A stretch of 44,455 bases of DNA from Paludibacter propionicigenes (GTDB lineage Bacteria; Bacteroidota; Bacteroidia; Bacteroidales; JAIFNL01): positions 1 to 44,455 of the forward strand of contig DYNA01000017.1 in assembly GCA_020721325.1 (NCBI GenBank), in the 5' to 3' direction. A program made the position numbers and the translations under genes. The notes beneath the pieces were generated by a model. The model was not told where the DNA came from. It was given only the letters and a program-made list of their open reading frames with translations, and made no database searches. Below, one piece after another: positions 33,929 to 42,981 of the stretch. Position 1 is the first letter of the stretch, and each line of letters opens with the position of its first letter.

Positions 33929-35116
33929 TTATTGATTTTCGCCATTGGTTTCGGCGTGAACTTTTAGTTTTACAAATGCCTTCATCAACGGATTTTTGAA
34001 AGCATATTTTTGTTCACCCGCTTGAACGGTTTTTATTAAAATTTCACCGCGTTCCTCTTTGCAGAGCATTCCTAAATTGTAATTGATTGTTTCGGGCTTA
34101 TTTTCACTTGCCGTTAATTTGTTATAAATTTTTATAACATCATCGGAGCTAAATTCGCGCGTGTTGCTTTCGATGAGCGAACAAGCGTAAACGACATCTT
34201 CAAATTGATTTTTTTTGCGATTGCTCGATTTTACTGCCAAGTGATAAGCAGATACAATGCTCTGGCTCGAATTGCTAATGCTCTCATCTACAGCCCAATT
34301 CAAATGTTCGTGATTAATGGTTTTTTTACCTTCGGTAATGGCTAATTGACTGGAATATTTGCAAAGTAAGTGAACGTAATGCGGAAAACCCGAAGCGTAT
34401 TCTACAATTCTATCGGCTACGTCTTTTTCTATTTTTAAACTCACCAAAGGCAAATTATTTTCGATGATTTGATACGATTCATCTGCATTCATTATCGGTA
34501 CATAAATTTGTTTGATGCAACGCTCCAGCGATGAGTGATGCCCCAGAAGTTCATCTACATTGTCGGCTATTCCAATTATCATTATGGTTATATTGAAAAT
34601 ATTGTCGGAGAGCGATTTGATGGTATCCGCCATTTTTATTCGTGTTTCGGGGTCACTGATGCTGTCAAATTCATCAAAAACTATGAGCATGGTGTTGTAA
34701 ACATCGCTTAATACTTCTTCTATATCGTGTGCTGTAATATCTTCTTTTTCAGGAAGATAAAGTCTTATAACTTGGTCTTTTACGCTCGGATTAAAGCCTA
34801 CAGTTTTGTCGGAAATTACAAATTTGGTTTTGCTAAAAGCTCTATCCCAAATGGTGCGGAAAGTATCTGAACGATTGCAAGTTACTTTAACTGTGCTTAC
34901 ATTTTTAAACAAGTCGCGAACGATATTTGCCAGCGAAGTTTTTCCAACTCCGCGCGAACCGAAAGTTACAATGTGCTGCCCGCGCTCTTCAACGGCTTCT
35001 TTTATTTTAGTTACTTGTGCAGTGCGACCTACAAATAAACTAATGCTTTCAATTGGGGCAGACGGACTAAATATCTCGTTAATAATTTGTAGTTTTTCTT
35101 CAATTTTAGTTTCCAT
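33929..35116 (-). CDS. Cdc6/Orc1-like (AAA_16) ATPase
   Basis: A 395-residue P-loop ATPase. FVGRTAQVTKIKEAV leads into Walker A GSRGVGKTS (53-61); Walker B is LIVFDEFD (144-151). A sensor region (TIMIIGIADNVDELLG) and an arginine-finger-like SLERCIKQI follow, then the lid domain (VADRIVEYASGFPHYVHLLC) and a C-terminal helical part (about 290-395) that looks like a winged helix. This is the arrangement of Cdc6/Orc1-like and related AAA ATPases, which act in replication, transposition or conflict systems. No nuclease, transposase or replication gene is adjacent, so no role can be assigned. It stands alone, convergent with the secreted SPOR-like gene. Confidence 0.85.
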   Translation of the reverse strand: METKIEEKLQIINEIFSPSAPIESISLFVGRTAQVTKIKEAVEERGQHIVTFGSRGVGKTSLANIVRDLFKNVSTVKVTCNRSDTFRTIWDRAFSKTKFVISDKTVGFNPSVKDQVIRLYLPEKEDITAHDIEEVLSDVYNTMLIVFDEFDSISDPETRIKMADTIKSLSDNIFNITIMIIGIADNVDELLGHHSSLERCIKQIYVPIMNADESYQIIENNLPLVSLKIEKDVADRIVEYASGFPHYVHLLCKYSSQLAITEGKKTINHEHLNWAVDESISNSSQSIVSAYHLAVKSSNRKKNQFEDVVYACSLIESNTREFSSDDVIKIYNKLTASENKPETINYNLGMLCKEERGEILIKTVQAGEQKYAFKNPLMKAFVKLKVHAETNGENQ

Positions 35117-35444
35117 ATTTATATTTTATTATAATTTTAAATTTTCATTTTTTTTATAAAACAAAGAATAAAATTTAACTTTTAAAAATCAAAATTGATT
35201 TTTTTTATTAAATATTTTTGTTTTTTTGTTATAATATTTTGAAATTTTTTATTCCATTATATTTTTATTTTGATTTATAAAAAAATGATTGTTATTGATT
35301 TTTAGAAAGTTCTATAATTTTAGAACCTTTCAAAATGTTTAAAAACGAATTTATTTTTTGCAAAAAAATAAAATAATATCACTTTTTTTCTTACAAAATA
35401 AACAATATTGTTTAAATTTTTTTGTGTTTTTAGAAAATTATTTT
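35117..35444. other. AT-rich intergenic region
   Basis: No gene is seen. It contains the hairpin at 35305-35331 downstream of the GH3/serine hydrolase gene. Confidence 0.5.
35305..35331 (-). terminator. Hairpin downstream of the GH3/serine hydrolase gene
   Basis: GAAAGTTCTA pairs with TAGAACCTTTC with one bulged C around loop TAATTT. The downstream minus-strand T-run is weak. Confidence 0.4.
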
Positions 35445-38435
35445 TTATTTTTTTTCAATTGCTTCATAAACAGCATCATGTATTTTTTGTCGAACTCTGT
35501 GTCCATTGATTTTTCCATTTTTACTGTCGGGGTGAACTCTGTTAGATAGAAAAACGTAAACCAATTCATTTTCAGGGTCAACCCACACGCAATTGCCAGT
35601 AAAACCAGTATGTCCGTAGGTTTTGGGAGAAGCGTAACGGCTCATTATGGCTTTTGACGATTGAACTTCAAAACCCAAAGCTCGTACATAACCTTCTTGT
35701 CGTTTGGTAAATTTTTCGATTGTTTCGGCACTTAAATAGCGTTTGCCTCCGTAAGTGCCTTTGTTTAAGAGCATTTGATAAAGAATGCCTTGTTCTTTAG
35801 CTGAGCTAAAAAGTCCCGCATTGCCCGCAATTCCGCCTAACATAGCCGCAGAAGGGTCATGCACGTAACCGTGCAAGAGTTGATTTCGCCAAACTTTATC
35901 CAATGCTGTGGGGACAATTTCGGCGCGTGAGTGCTTTTCGAGTGGCAAAAAACAGGTATTTTTTAAGCCTAATTCGTCGTAAAAATTTTCTAACAGATAT
36001 TTATTTATATTTTTTCCATTTAAAGAATCAATTGCCATTTGCACCAAAATCATATTTACATCGCTGTATTGATATTTTTTTTCTTTTGAAACATTCAATT
36101 GTTTGGTTTCTATCCAAAGTGTATCTCGATAAACATTCTTAAAATACATATTTTCAGCTATTTGCATAGCACTTGAGTCGGTTTTCGTTCGGGTATAATA
36201 TTTTGAAAAAGCTTCCGTTCGTTTCACTTTTTTTTCCATCGTATAAATGGTATCGTAAACCGGTTCGTTTTGCAAACTGTCATTTACATCGTTCAAAGTA
36301 GTGGTTTTGATGCGAAAAGTTTTACGTTTTTGCGGAATTTTGTATAAAATATATGGCAAAATGGGTAAAACCGGCATAATTCCCGATTCATGAACCATCA
36401 TTTCACTTATTTTGACCTTAAAAATGTTGCGCGAAGGCGTCAATTTTGCAATTATTGTGTCGAAAGTTACAATTGTGCTGTCGTTTAGGTTGATGGTGTC
36501 GGTCGTTTGTACCAATTTTTTCAAATTCGGAATTTCTCTTTTTAGCAAAGTATCAATTTTAATAATCGTGTCGGGAATAATTCGGGTGTAATCTATTTTT
36601 GTATTTTTCATGCACTCGCTCAAAGTGGTGTTTAAATTCATTTTTCCGGTATCGAACATTTTCATTGCCGCCAATGTAGTTGCCGAAATTTTTGTGAGCG
36701 ATGCCAAATCGTACATATCGGATTCTTTTACAGCATCTTTTTTGCTATATGTTTGATAACCAAATTGTTTGTTGTAAACAATTACTCCTTTGTAAGCCAC
36801 AAAAACTTGACAACCCGGAAAACTTCCCAATTCTATTTCGCGCTGTGCAATGCTATCTATTTTACTCAATTTTTGGCTATTCATATTTACTTCTTCGGGT
36901 TGTGCATATTTTAAACGGTTTTTTTTTGTAATTATGGTGTCGCCAAATTGCTTTTTTTCTTTAAAATAATTTGGTAAACTTCCGTTAAAAGCTGTTCCAC
37001 CCATAAGGGCTTGCGCACAGATTTGCTGTTCAAACTCACTATTTCCATAAGTTTGAATAATATTTTTAAAATCTTTTAATTGAATTAAATTTTCCAACGA
37101 ACCCAAATTGATTACAATCAAAGCCTTTTTTCCTTTTAAAGCAGATATTTTTTTAAGGTATTCTTTGTCTATTTTTTCTAATATTTTTTTATTAATGGTT
37201 ACAACAAAATATGGCGATTTATTTTTTTGTAAATCTTTTGAAAAATCGGGTTTTAAAAGTTCTATTTCTACAAAATTTTTGAGCATTTGGTTAAAACTTT
37301 CTACACCAGTGCCTATATTTAAAACCGGAATTTTATTAATGACCGAAATCAGAGGAATAACCTTGTCTTTATTGCGTAAAATGCTCATCGAATTTTCTAT
37401 TAATTTATTGGTTAGTAAGTTGATAGAGCTGTTTGAACACAAATTTTCGTTTACCAGAGTTTTATTATTTTGCAACCAAATTTTGGCTTGCAAGATTCGT
37501 TTTATTTCAATATCTAATTTTTTTTGAGGTAACTTTTTTTCAAAATAAGATAAATTTTCTTTTAAAACATTCGTTTTTTCTGAAATTAAAAAGAATGTAT
37601 TCCCTTTTTGAATAAATTCATTTATCTCTTCTTTTTTGGGTATTTTTTTATTTCTAAAATCGCTGATAATAATTCCTTCAAAAGATAAATTTTTTCGTAA
37701 AAATGAAACCGTTTCAATAGTCGGATTGCTCAATAAAAGTACAGGTATTCTATTGGTTATAAGTTCTCTAACTACTCGTAATTCTTTTTTTAGTTTCAGC
37801 GTGTCTTGTTTTAGATTTTTAATTTGGAAATGGCAAATATGCCCGTTTAATATTTTTTTCTTTTCAGAAAATTGGGTGGTTTTTATGCTTTTTTCTAATA
37901 ATTTTTTATAAAAAATCGAATCAATATTTTTATCGGGTAATAAATTTATAAACGAAAAAAAATGCAAATTTTGTTGCATCGATTGGTTCAAATCAATTAC
38001 AAATTCATTCAATTGATTGAGAATGGAAGTGTCGGTGTTTGCAAAAAAATGATGAATATTCAATGCCGTTTCTACCGACTGAAAATGACAAAGCCCGTCG
38101 GTATAAAGATTTGAAAATATGGGTTTTAGCATTTTTTGATTTTCGTATTTTGCAAGCAACGAATCGTATTGCGAATTTCTATTTCCTGAATAAAATATCA
38201 TACCTGCCGAAGCCGGCAAATTTGAAATCTCTTGGGTTTCGATAAATAAAAGCTGTTCTAATTTTTGTTCTAATTTTAATTTTTTTATCTCTTCGGTGGC
38301 TTTTTTATCGTTTTCTGTTAAAAAAAATGGTAAAATTCCTACTTTTTCGGTTTTGAAAATATCTTTTAGTATAAAAAAACTTCCAATTCCCAAAAGTAGA
38401 ATAATTAAAATTACTATCGTTTTCTTATTTTTCAT
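35445..38435 (-). CDS. GH3-like domain fused to serine beta-lactamase-type hydrolase
   Basis: A 996-residue exported protein, anchored by an N-terminal hydrophobic segment (about 5-25). Residues about 45-340 resemble a GH3 (NagZ-type) barrel, but the family signature KHFPGHG is not seen; the corresponding region reads KKILNGHICHFQIKNL, so the glycosidase half is probably inactive. After a second GH3-like part, residues about 530-990 form a class C beta-lactamase-fold hydrolase: SLTK with Ser579 and Lys582, YSD (790-792) in place of YxN, and HTG (942-944). GH3 plus serine-hydrolase fusions of about this length occur in Bacteroidota and are presumed to act on cell-wall sugars and peptides. No AmpC-type resistance role is implied. 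Confidence 0.88.
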   Translation of the reverse strand: MKNKKTIVILIILLLGIGSFFILKDIFKTEKVGILPFFLTENDKKATEEIKKLKLEQKLEQLLFIETQEISNLPASAGMIFYSGNRNSQYDSLLAKYENQKMLKPIFSNLYTDGLCHFQSVETALNIHHFFANTDTSILNQLNEFVIDLNQSMQQNLHFFSFINLLPDKNIDSIFYKKLLEKSIKTTQFSEKKKILNGHICHFQIKNLKQDTLKLKKELRVVRELITNRIPVLLLSNPTIETVSFLRKNLSFEGIIISDFRNKKIPKKEEINEFIQKGNTFFLISEKTNVLKENLSYFEKKLPQKKLDIEIKRILQAKIWLQNNKTLVNENLCSNSSINLLTNKLIENSMSILRNKDKVIPLISVINKIPVLNIGTGVESFNQMLKNFVEIELLKPDFSKDLQKNKSPYFVVTINKKILEKIDKEYLKKISALKGKKALIVINLGSLENLIQLKDFKNIIQTYGNSEFEQQICAQALMGGTAFNGSLPNYFKEKKQFGDTIITKKNRLKYAQPEEVNMNSQKLSKIDSIAQREIELGSFPGCQVFVAYKGVIVYNKQFGYQTYSKKDAVKESDMYDLASLTKISATTLAAMKMFDTGKMNLNTTLSECMKNTKIDYTRIIPDTIIKIDTLLKREIPNLKKLVQTTDTINLNDSTIVTFDTIIAKLTPSRNIFKVKISEMMVHESGIMPVLPILPYILYKIPQKRKTFRIKTTTLNDVNDSLQNEPVYDTIYTMEKKVKRTEAFSKYYTRTKTDSSAMQIAENMYFKNVYRDTLWIETKQLNVSKEKKYQYSDVNMILVQMAIDSLNGKNINKYLLENFYDELGLKNTCFLPLEKHSRAEIVPTALDKVWRNQLLHGYVHDPSAAMLGGIAGNAGLFSSAKEQGILYQMLLNKGTYGGKRYLSAETIEKFTKRQEGYVRALGFEVQSSKAIMSRYASPKTYGHTGFTGNCVWVDPENELVYVFLSNRVHPDSKNGKINGHRVRQKIHDAVYEAIEKK

Positions 38436-38613
38436 GTTTTAATTTCGTTTCAAAAAAAAAGTTTTTTTATTAATGCAAGTGTATAATTTTTTTTTAAAAA
38501 GCTAAATTGGGCTAATTTTAAGAAATTTTAACAATAAATTGTTCCATTTTCAAATTGTTAAAATAGTAGAATTGTATTTGAAAAAATCTAATTTTTGCTA
38601 TTTTTTTATTCTG

Positions 38614-38697
38614 CAAGTCATTGCATCAATTCTTTAAAAAAAATTATAAAGTACTCATTTACAAATTGTTTTTATTTTGGATTGATACAATGACTTG
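38614..38697. repeat. Long near-perfect inverted repeat
   Basis: Two 17-bp arms (38614-38630 and 38681-38697), complementary except for one position, enclose 50 bp. It lies 28 bp past the stop of the first PorE-like gene and about 180 bp before the GH3/serine hydrolase start. It may be a transcription stop, an operator or a small insertion remnant. Confidence 0.6.
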
Positions 38698-38724
38698 AAT
38701 ATTGTTTTTACGGCAAAATTTATT

Positions 38725-40776
38725 TTAATTTATTGAAATAATTTTAGCCTCAACTCGTCTGTTGGTTTGGCGACCTTCGGGCGTTTTGTTGTTTGCTACG
38801 GGCTTTTCGGGTCCGTAACCAACTGAAATCAATCTACTTGCATCAACTCCAATGCTTATTAAATAGTTTTGAACGGCTTCGGATCGTTCTTTTGAAAGTT
38901 TTTTGTTGGAGTAAGAGCTGCCAAGGTTGTCGGTATGCCCCGAAATTTCGAGTTTTACTGATGGATTATTGCTCATAAATTGGGCTAAAACGTCAAGTTC
39001 GGCATACGATTCGGTGCGCAAAACGGAAGAATTGCTATCGAAAAAAACATTTTTTAAAATCAAAAATGAACCTAATTCTAAGGGAAAAAGTTCAAAATTT
39101 CGCTTAAAACGCTGGAATTTAATTGATTTTTGCACCTCAATATTGTCTGAAACAAACATATATGAATCGGATTTTACCGAAATGCTGTAATTTTTTCCTG
39201 CCGGAAGCGAAATTTCATATTCGCCGGTTTCGGCGTTCGTATTTTCGGAGTAGATAATTTTATTTTGCTCTTTATCAATGATTTCTATTTGTGCTTGAAG
39301 CGGTGCGCCTGTACGTTTGCTCGTTATGCGTCCCGAAAGAAGCGTTGAGGAAATGGCTTGCAGAAGCTCTATTTTGGGGTATTTGGCTTGCGAAAAGGAT
39401 AATAAATTATCTTCCGTGTTTTGCAAAGTCGATTTTTCTTCGCCTAAAAAAGTGATTTTATAAATATCCAACTGACCTTTACTTTGCTCATTTTCAGATG
39501 TTAAGAATGCTGTTTGGGTATCAGAAACTGGAAAATAACTCATCTGTTGGGTGGGAGAATTGATGGGCGAACCTAAGTTTATTGGTTCTTGCCAATTTCC
39601 GTTGGCATCTTTTTCCGATTTGTAAATATCAAAACCTCCAAAGCCTTTAAAACCGTTGCTTGCAAAGTAAAGTGCCTGATTATCAGATGAAAGGTAAACA
39701 TTTATTTCATCTTTTGGTGAATTTAATACGATACCGATGTTTTTAGCCGCTTGCCATTTTCCATTTGCATCTTTTGTGCTAACGTAAATATCTGAACCTC
39801 CATAACCATTTTCTCTATCGCTTGTAAAATAGAGAGTTTGCCCGTCGTTGCTAATGGTTGCAGAGTTTTCTTTGGCTTTTTTATCGTTTATGGTGTTGCC
39901 TAAAGTTTTTATTTTGCCCCAAACTCCAGCTACTTGTGTTGAAAAATACAAATCGCCTCCATTTTCTAAACCTTTGTAAATGAATGCAGTAAGACCATCG
40001 GAGCTTAAACCCACAAATGCTTCGTTGTCTTTGGTTTCAAATAATTTTCCTAAATTATTGGTTTCAATTGAGTCTGAATTGTTTAAATTTACAGAAAAAA
40101 TATCTTCAAAATAATTATTCCCGTATTTGTTAATTTTTCCGTCGGTTGTTTCTTCGCGCTGCGATGTAAAGTAAAGTTCCTGATTTATAGAATGATACAT
40201 TGGCAAGTAGTCGTTAAATTCTGAGTTTACCGAACCGCTTAAATTGTCGATATAAACACGCATTGGAACGGAGTCTATTTTATCGGCTGAGTTGCAATCA
40301 TCTTTGTATTTTTCTATAAATGGCTCTATTTTAGGAAGTTCTGAAGGTGCTACTGACAATTTGTAGGCTTCGTAATTTTCTTTTGCTTTTTTAAATTCAG
40401 AGTTCAAATGATAGGCTCTTGCTAACAAAAAATAAGCATCTTTTGCCACAAATTCATTCATTTCTATGGCTTCTTTCAGATTTAAAATTGCTTTTGATTT
40501 ATTGGGCGAATACAAATAGCAAAGCCCTAAGTTGTATTTGAGTTTTGCTATTTCGGAGTTGTACGCATTGGCTTTTTCGAGTTTTTCGGCGGCTTTTAAA
40601 GCATTGGAAACATTGGCTTTAAACAAATTTATTCCTTCATTTAAAGCTTTCCAAGCTCCGCTGTCGTTTTTTTCAGTTATTAAAAATTCATTTTTGCTAA
40701 TGGTAAGCATTTTTTGTGCAAACGAAATTTGAAAAATTAAAATTAGCAAAATAGTTATTGAAATATTTTTTTTCAT
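38725..40776 (-). CDS. PorE-like OmpA-family protein (TPR, PD40 propeller, OmpA)
   Basis: A 683-residue protein with a signal peptide (MKKNISITILLILIFQISFA). Order: TPR region (about 25-150), PD40 beta-propeller (about 180-430) with blades such as TISNDGQTLYFTSDRENGYGG, a carboxypeptidase-regulatory-like beta domain (about 475-560, ISSTLLSGRITSKRTGAPLQ), and a C-terminal OmpA domain (about 565-683) with ISGHTDNLGSS and EGRQTNRRVEAK. This is the arrangement of PorE, the peptidoglycan-bound type IX secretion component. There is no lipobox Cys after the signal peptide, unlike lipoprotein PorE. It follows its paralogue by 32 bp in an apparent operon. Whether it serves type IX secretion or another envelope role is open. 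Confidence 0.88.
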   Translation of the reverse strand: MKKNISITILLILIFQISFAQKMLTISKNEFLITEKNDSGAWKALNEGINLFKANVSNALKAAEKLEKANAYNSEIAKLKYNLGLCYLYSPNKSKAILNLKEAIEMNEFVAKDAYFLLARAYHLNSEFKKAKENYEAYKLSVAPSELPKIEPFIEKYKDDCNSADKIDSVPMRVYIDNLSGSVNSEFNDYLPMYHSINQELYFTSQREETTDGKINKYGNNYFEDIFSVNLNNSDSIETNNLGKLFETKDNEAFVGLSSDGLTAFIYKGLENGGDLYFSTQVAGVWGKIKTLGNTINDKKAKENSATISNDGQTLYFTSDRENGYGGSDIYVSTKDANGKWQAAKNIGIVLNSPKDEINVYLSSDNQALYFASNGFKGFGGFDIYKSEKDANGNWQEPINLGSPINSPTQQMSYFPVSDTQTAFLTSENEQSKGQLDIYKITFLGEEKSTLQNTEDNLLSFSQAKYPKIELLQAISSTLLSGRITSKRTGAPLQAQIEIIDKEQNKIIYSENTNAETGEYEISLPAGKNYSISVKSDSYMFVSDNIEVQKSIKFQRFKRNFELFPLELGSFLILKNVFFDSNSSVLRTESYAELDVLAQFMSNNPSVKLEISGHTDNLGSSYSNKKLSKERSEAVQNYLISIGVDASRLISVGYGPEKPVANNKTPEGRQTNRRVEAKIISIN

Positions 40777-40808
40777 ATAAAATACCTTAAAATTTTTATT
40801 AAAAAAAA

Positions 40809-42887
40809 TTATAAAATTTCAAATTGAACCCTTCGATTGCTTTGTCTGCCTTCGGGAGTTTGGTTGGTAGCAATGGGTTTTGAATAGCCATAACCCTTGT
40901 AACTCAGGCGTTTGGTATCTATTCCATTTGCTATCAAATAATCGACTACCGCTTTTGAGCGGTTGTTTGAAAGCGTGTTGTTGTATTCCAAACCGCCAAT
41001 ATTGTCGGTATGTCCTTGAATTTCAATTTTTAATGTAGGGTTGTCGTTCAATAATTTTACCAATCGGTTTAGTTCGGTGTTCGATTCTTGGCGTAAAATG
41101 GATTTTCCGGTATCGAAAAAGATATTTCTCAGCACAATGGTAGAACCTTTTAACACTTTTAAAAGCTTTATATCTTTGTTAATCTCTTGATAATTAGTAG
41201 CATCTGGAATGTAAACATTTTCAGAGTGGAAAAGGTATTCTTCTTTTTTTACTACAATTCCATAATTAATGCCCGAAGGCAACGGAAGTAAATATTTTCC
41301 GGTAGAACTATTGGATTTAAAAGTCGAAATCAATTTGCCGTTGCTGTTATCTACAATTTCAATATCGGCTTCCAAAGGTTTGGAAGTTATTGAATCTGAA
41401 ATAGTTCCTTTTAAAACGGTCAAACGAATTTTCTTAATTTCTATGGGTTTTTCTATTGTTTTTTCTTTTATTGGAATATTTAAACTTGCCATTAAATTAT
41501 CTTCAAAACTCAACAAGGTGGGTTTGGGTTCGCCCAAAAAAGTAATCCGGTAAATATCTGTTTGCCCAACGCCTCCTTCTTGGTTTGATGCAAAATAACC
41601 ATGTTTTCCATCTGCCGACATTACAAAAAACACATCATTGTTGGGCGTATTGATGGGATAGCCCATGTTTACGGGCTTGCTCCACGTTCCATTGTCTTGC
41701 AAAATGGAGCTAAAAATATCGTAGCCGCCCATCGAATTATGACCGTCTGAGCTAAAATAAAGAGTTCTGCCGTCGGGGTGTAGAAAAACTGAAACTTCAT
41801 CGCCTGTTGTATTTATCACACTTCCAAGATTTTGAATATTCTCCCAGTCGCCTTTTTCATCGAGAGTGGCTTTAAAAATATCGTGTTGTCCTAAATTATT
41901 TTGGGGATTGTCTGAAACAAAATAAATGGTTTTTTCATCGGGCGAAAGACAAGCCGAAGCTTCGTGGTATTTGGTATTGAGCTTCTTAGAATACTGGCGC
42001 GGACGAGTCCACTCGTTACCTATTTTTTTACTTTCAAACAAATCACCATTTCCGGAAGTACTTTGGTAAAGTATGAGCGTCTGACCGTCGGGCGTTAGCC
42101 CAACCGTAGCATCGTGTTCCTTTGAATTGACCTTATTTCCAATGTTTTCAGCCGTTTTCCATTCGCCTTTTTCATCTACTTCGGCAAAGTAAATATCTTC
42201 AAAAAACTCGTTGTCGTCCAGCGAACGCCCGCCTCCGGTGGTATTTTCGCGCCGCGAAGTAAAAATTATAATTGATTCGTCTGCCGAAACAATCGCACTG
42301 TATTCGGGAGCAGCGGTATTTATTGACTTTCCTAAATTATCGATAAAAACTCTTTGTGGAAAAGCAAGTAAATCTTTGCCATATTTGCAATTTTGAATGA
42401 GGAAATATGGGTCGCCCACTTGTGCTTTGAACTCTGCCATTATTTTTGGCGGTAACGTGTTGATAAACAGTTGGTAAAATTCAACGGCTTTGTCAAAAAC
42501 ATAATTTGCATGATAAGCTTTTGCCAGCCAATAGTAAAAATCGGGTGCTACCGTTGGTTTTATTTTTTCTACTTTTTCTAAAAATTTTACGGCACTGTCT
42601 TTTTGTGGTGAAAACAAATAACAAATACCAATTTTGTAATTTAGTTCGGGATTGTTATCGTTGTAATTGATAGCTTCTAAGTAATATTTTAAAGCTATTT
42701 CATAAAAAGAATTTCCTGAAAAAAAAGCTTTGTCGCCATCTTTAATATTTTGCCATGCTATTTTAAAAGCATCGCTGTTTTCATTTATTTTGAACTCTTT
42801 TTTATCTACTTCAACGGGTGTTTGTGCAAACGTTAAAGAATTTAAAAAAATATAAAAGAATATTATTATTATCGTTTTATGTTTCAT
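40809..42887 (-). CDS. PorE-like OmpA-family protein, paralogue of the downstream gene
   Basis: A 692-residue protein with the same layout as its neighbour: signal peptide (MKHKTIIIIFFYIFLNSLTFA), TPR region, PD40 propeller (SADESIIIFTSRRENTTGG, LHPDGRTLYFSSDGHNSMGG), regulatory-like beta domain (KGTISDSITSKPLEADIEIV) and OmpA domain with IQGHTDNIGG and EGRQSNRRVQFEIL. The OmpA His-Thr-Asp and Asn-Arg-Arg residues that bind meso-DAP peptidoglycan are in place. The two genes look like an ancient tandem duplication: domain order is identical but the sequence has drifted well. The TPR gene lies 94 bp upstream on the same strand. Confidence 0.88.
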   Translation of the reverse strand: MKHKTIIIIFFYIFLNSLTFAQTPVEVDKKEFKINENSDAFKIAWQNIKDGDKAFFSGNSFYEIALKYYLEAINYNDNNPELNYKIGICYLFSPQKDSAVKFLEKVEKIKPTVAPDFYYWLAKAYHANYVFDKAVEFYQLFINTLPPKIMAEFKAQVGDPYFLIQNCKYGKDLLAFPQRVFIDNLGKSINTAAPEYSAIVSADESIIIFTSRRENTTGGGRSLDDNEFFEDIYFAEVDEKGEWKTAENIGNKVNSKEHDATVGLTPDGQTLILYQSTSGNGDLFESKKIGNEWTRPRQYSKKLNTKYHEASACLSPDEKTIYFVSDNPQNNLGQHDIFKATLDEKGDWENIQNLGSVINTTGDEVSVFLHPDGRTLYFSSDGHNSMGGYDIFSSILQDNGTWSKPVNMGYPINTPNNDVFFVMSADGKHGYFASNQEGGVGQTDIYRITFLGEPKPTLLSFEDNLMASLNIPIKEKTIEKPIEIKKIRLTVLKGTISDSITSKPLEADIEIVDNSNGKLISTFKSNSSTGKYLLPLPSGINYGIVVKKEEYLFHSENVYIPDATNYQEINKDIKLLKVLKGSTIVLRNIFFDTGKSILRQESNTELNRLVKLLNDNPTLKIEIQGHTDNIGGLEYNNTLSNNRSKAVVDYLIANGIDTKRLSYKGYGYSKPIATNQTPEGRQSNRRVQFEIL

Positions 42888-42981
42888 TTTTTTGAATTTT
42901 TTTATAAAAAAAGATTTATTTTGAGTGAGAAAAAGTCTGTTTTTATTTTTTAATTTTTGAATAAAAAATTGGGTTAAAAAA

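Noticed and set aside
35445..38435. Beta-lactam resistance gene
   Set aside because: The fold is shared with many peptidases and esterases; the fusion and YSD motif point to cell-wall or other hydrolysis.
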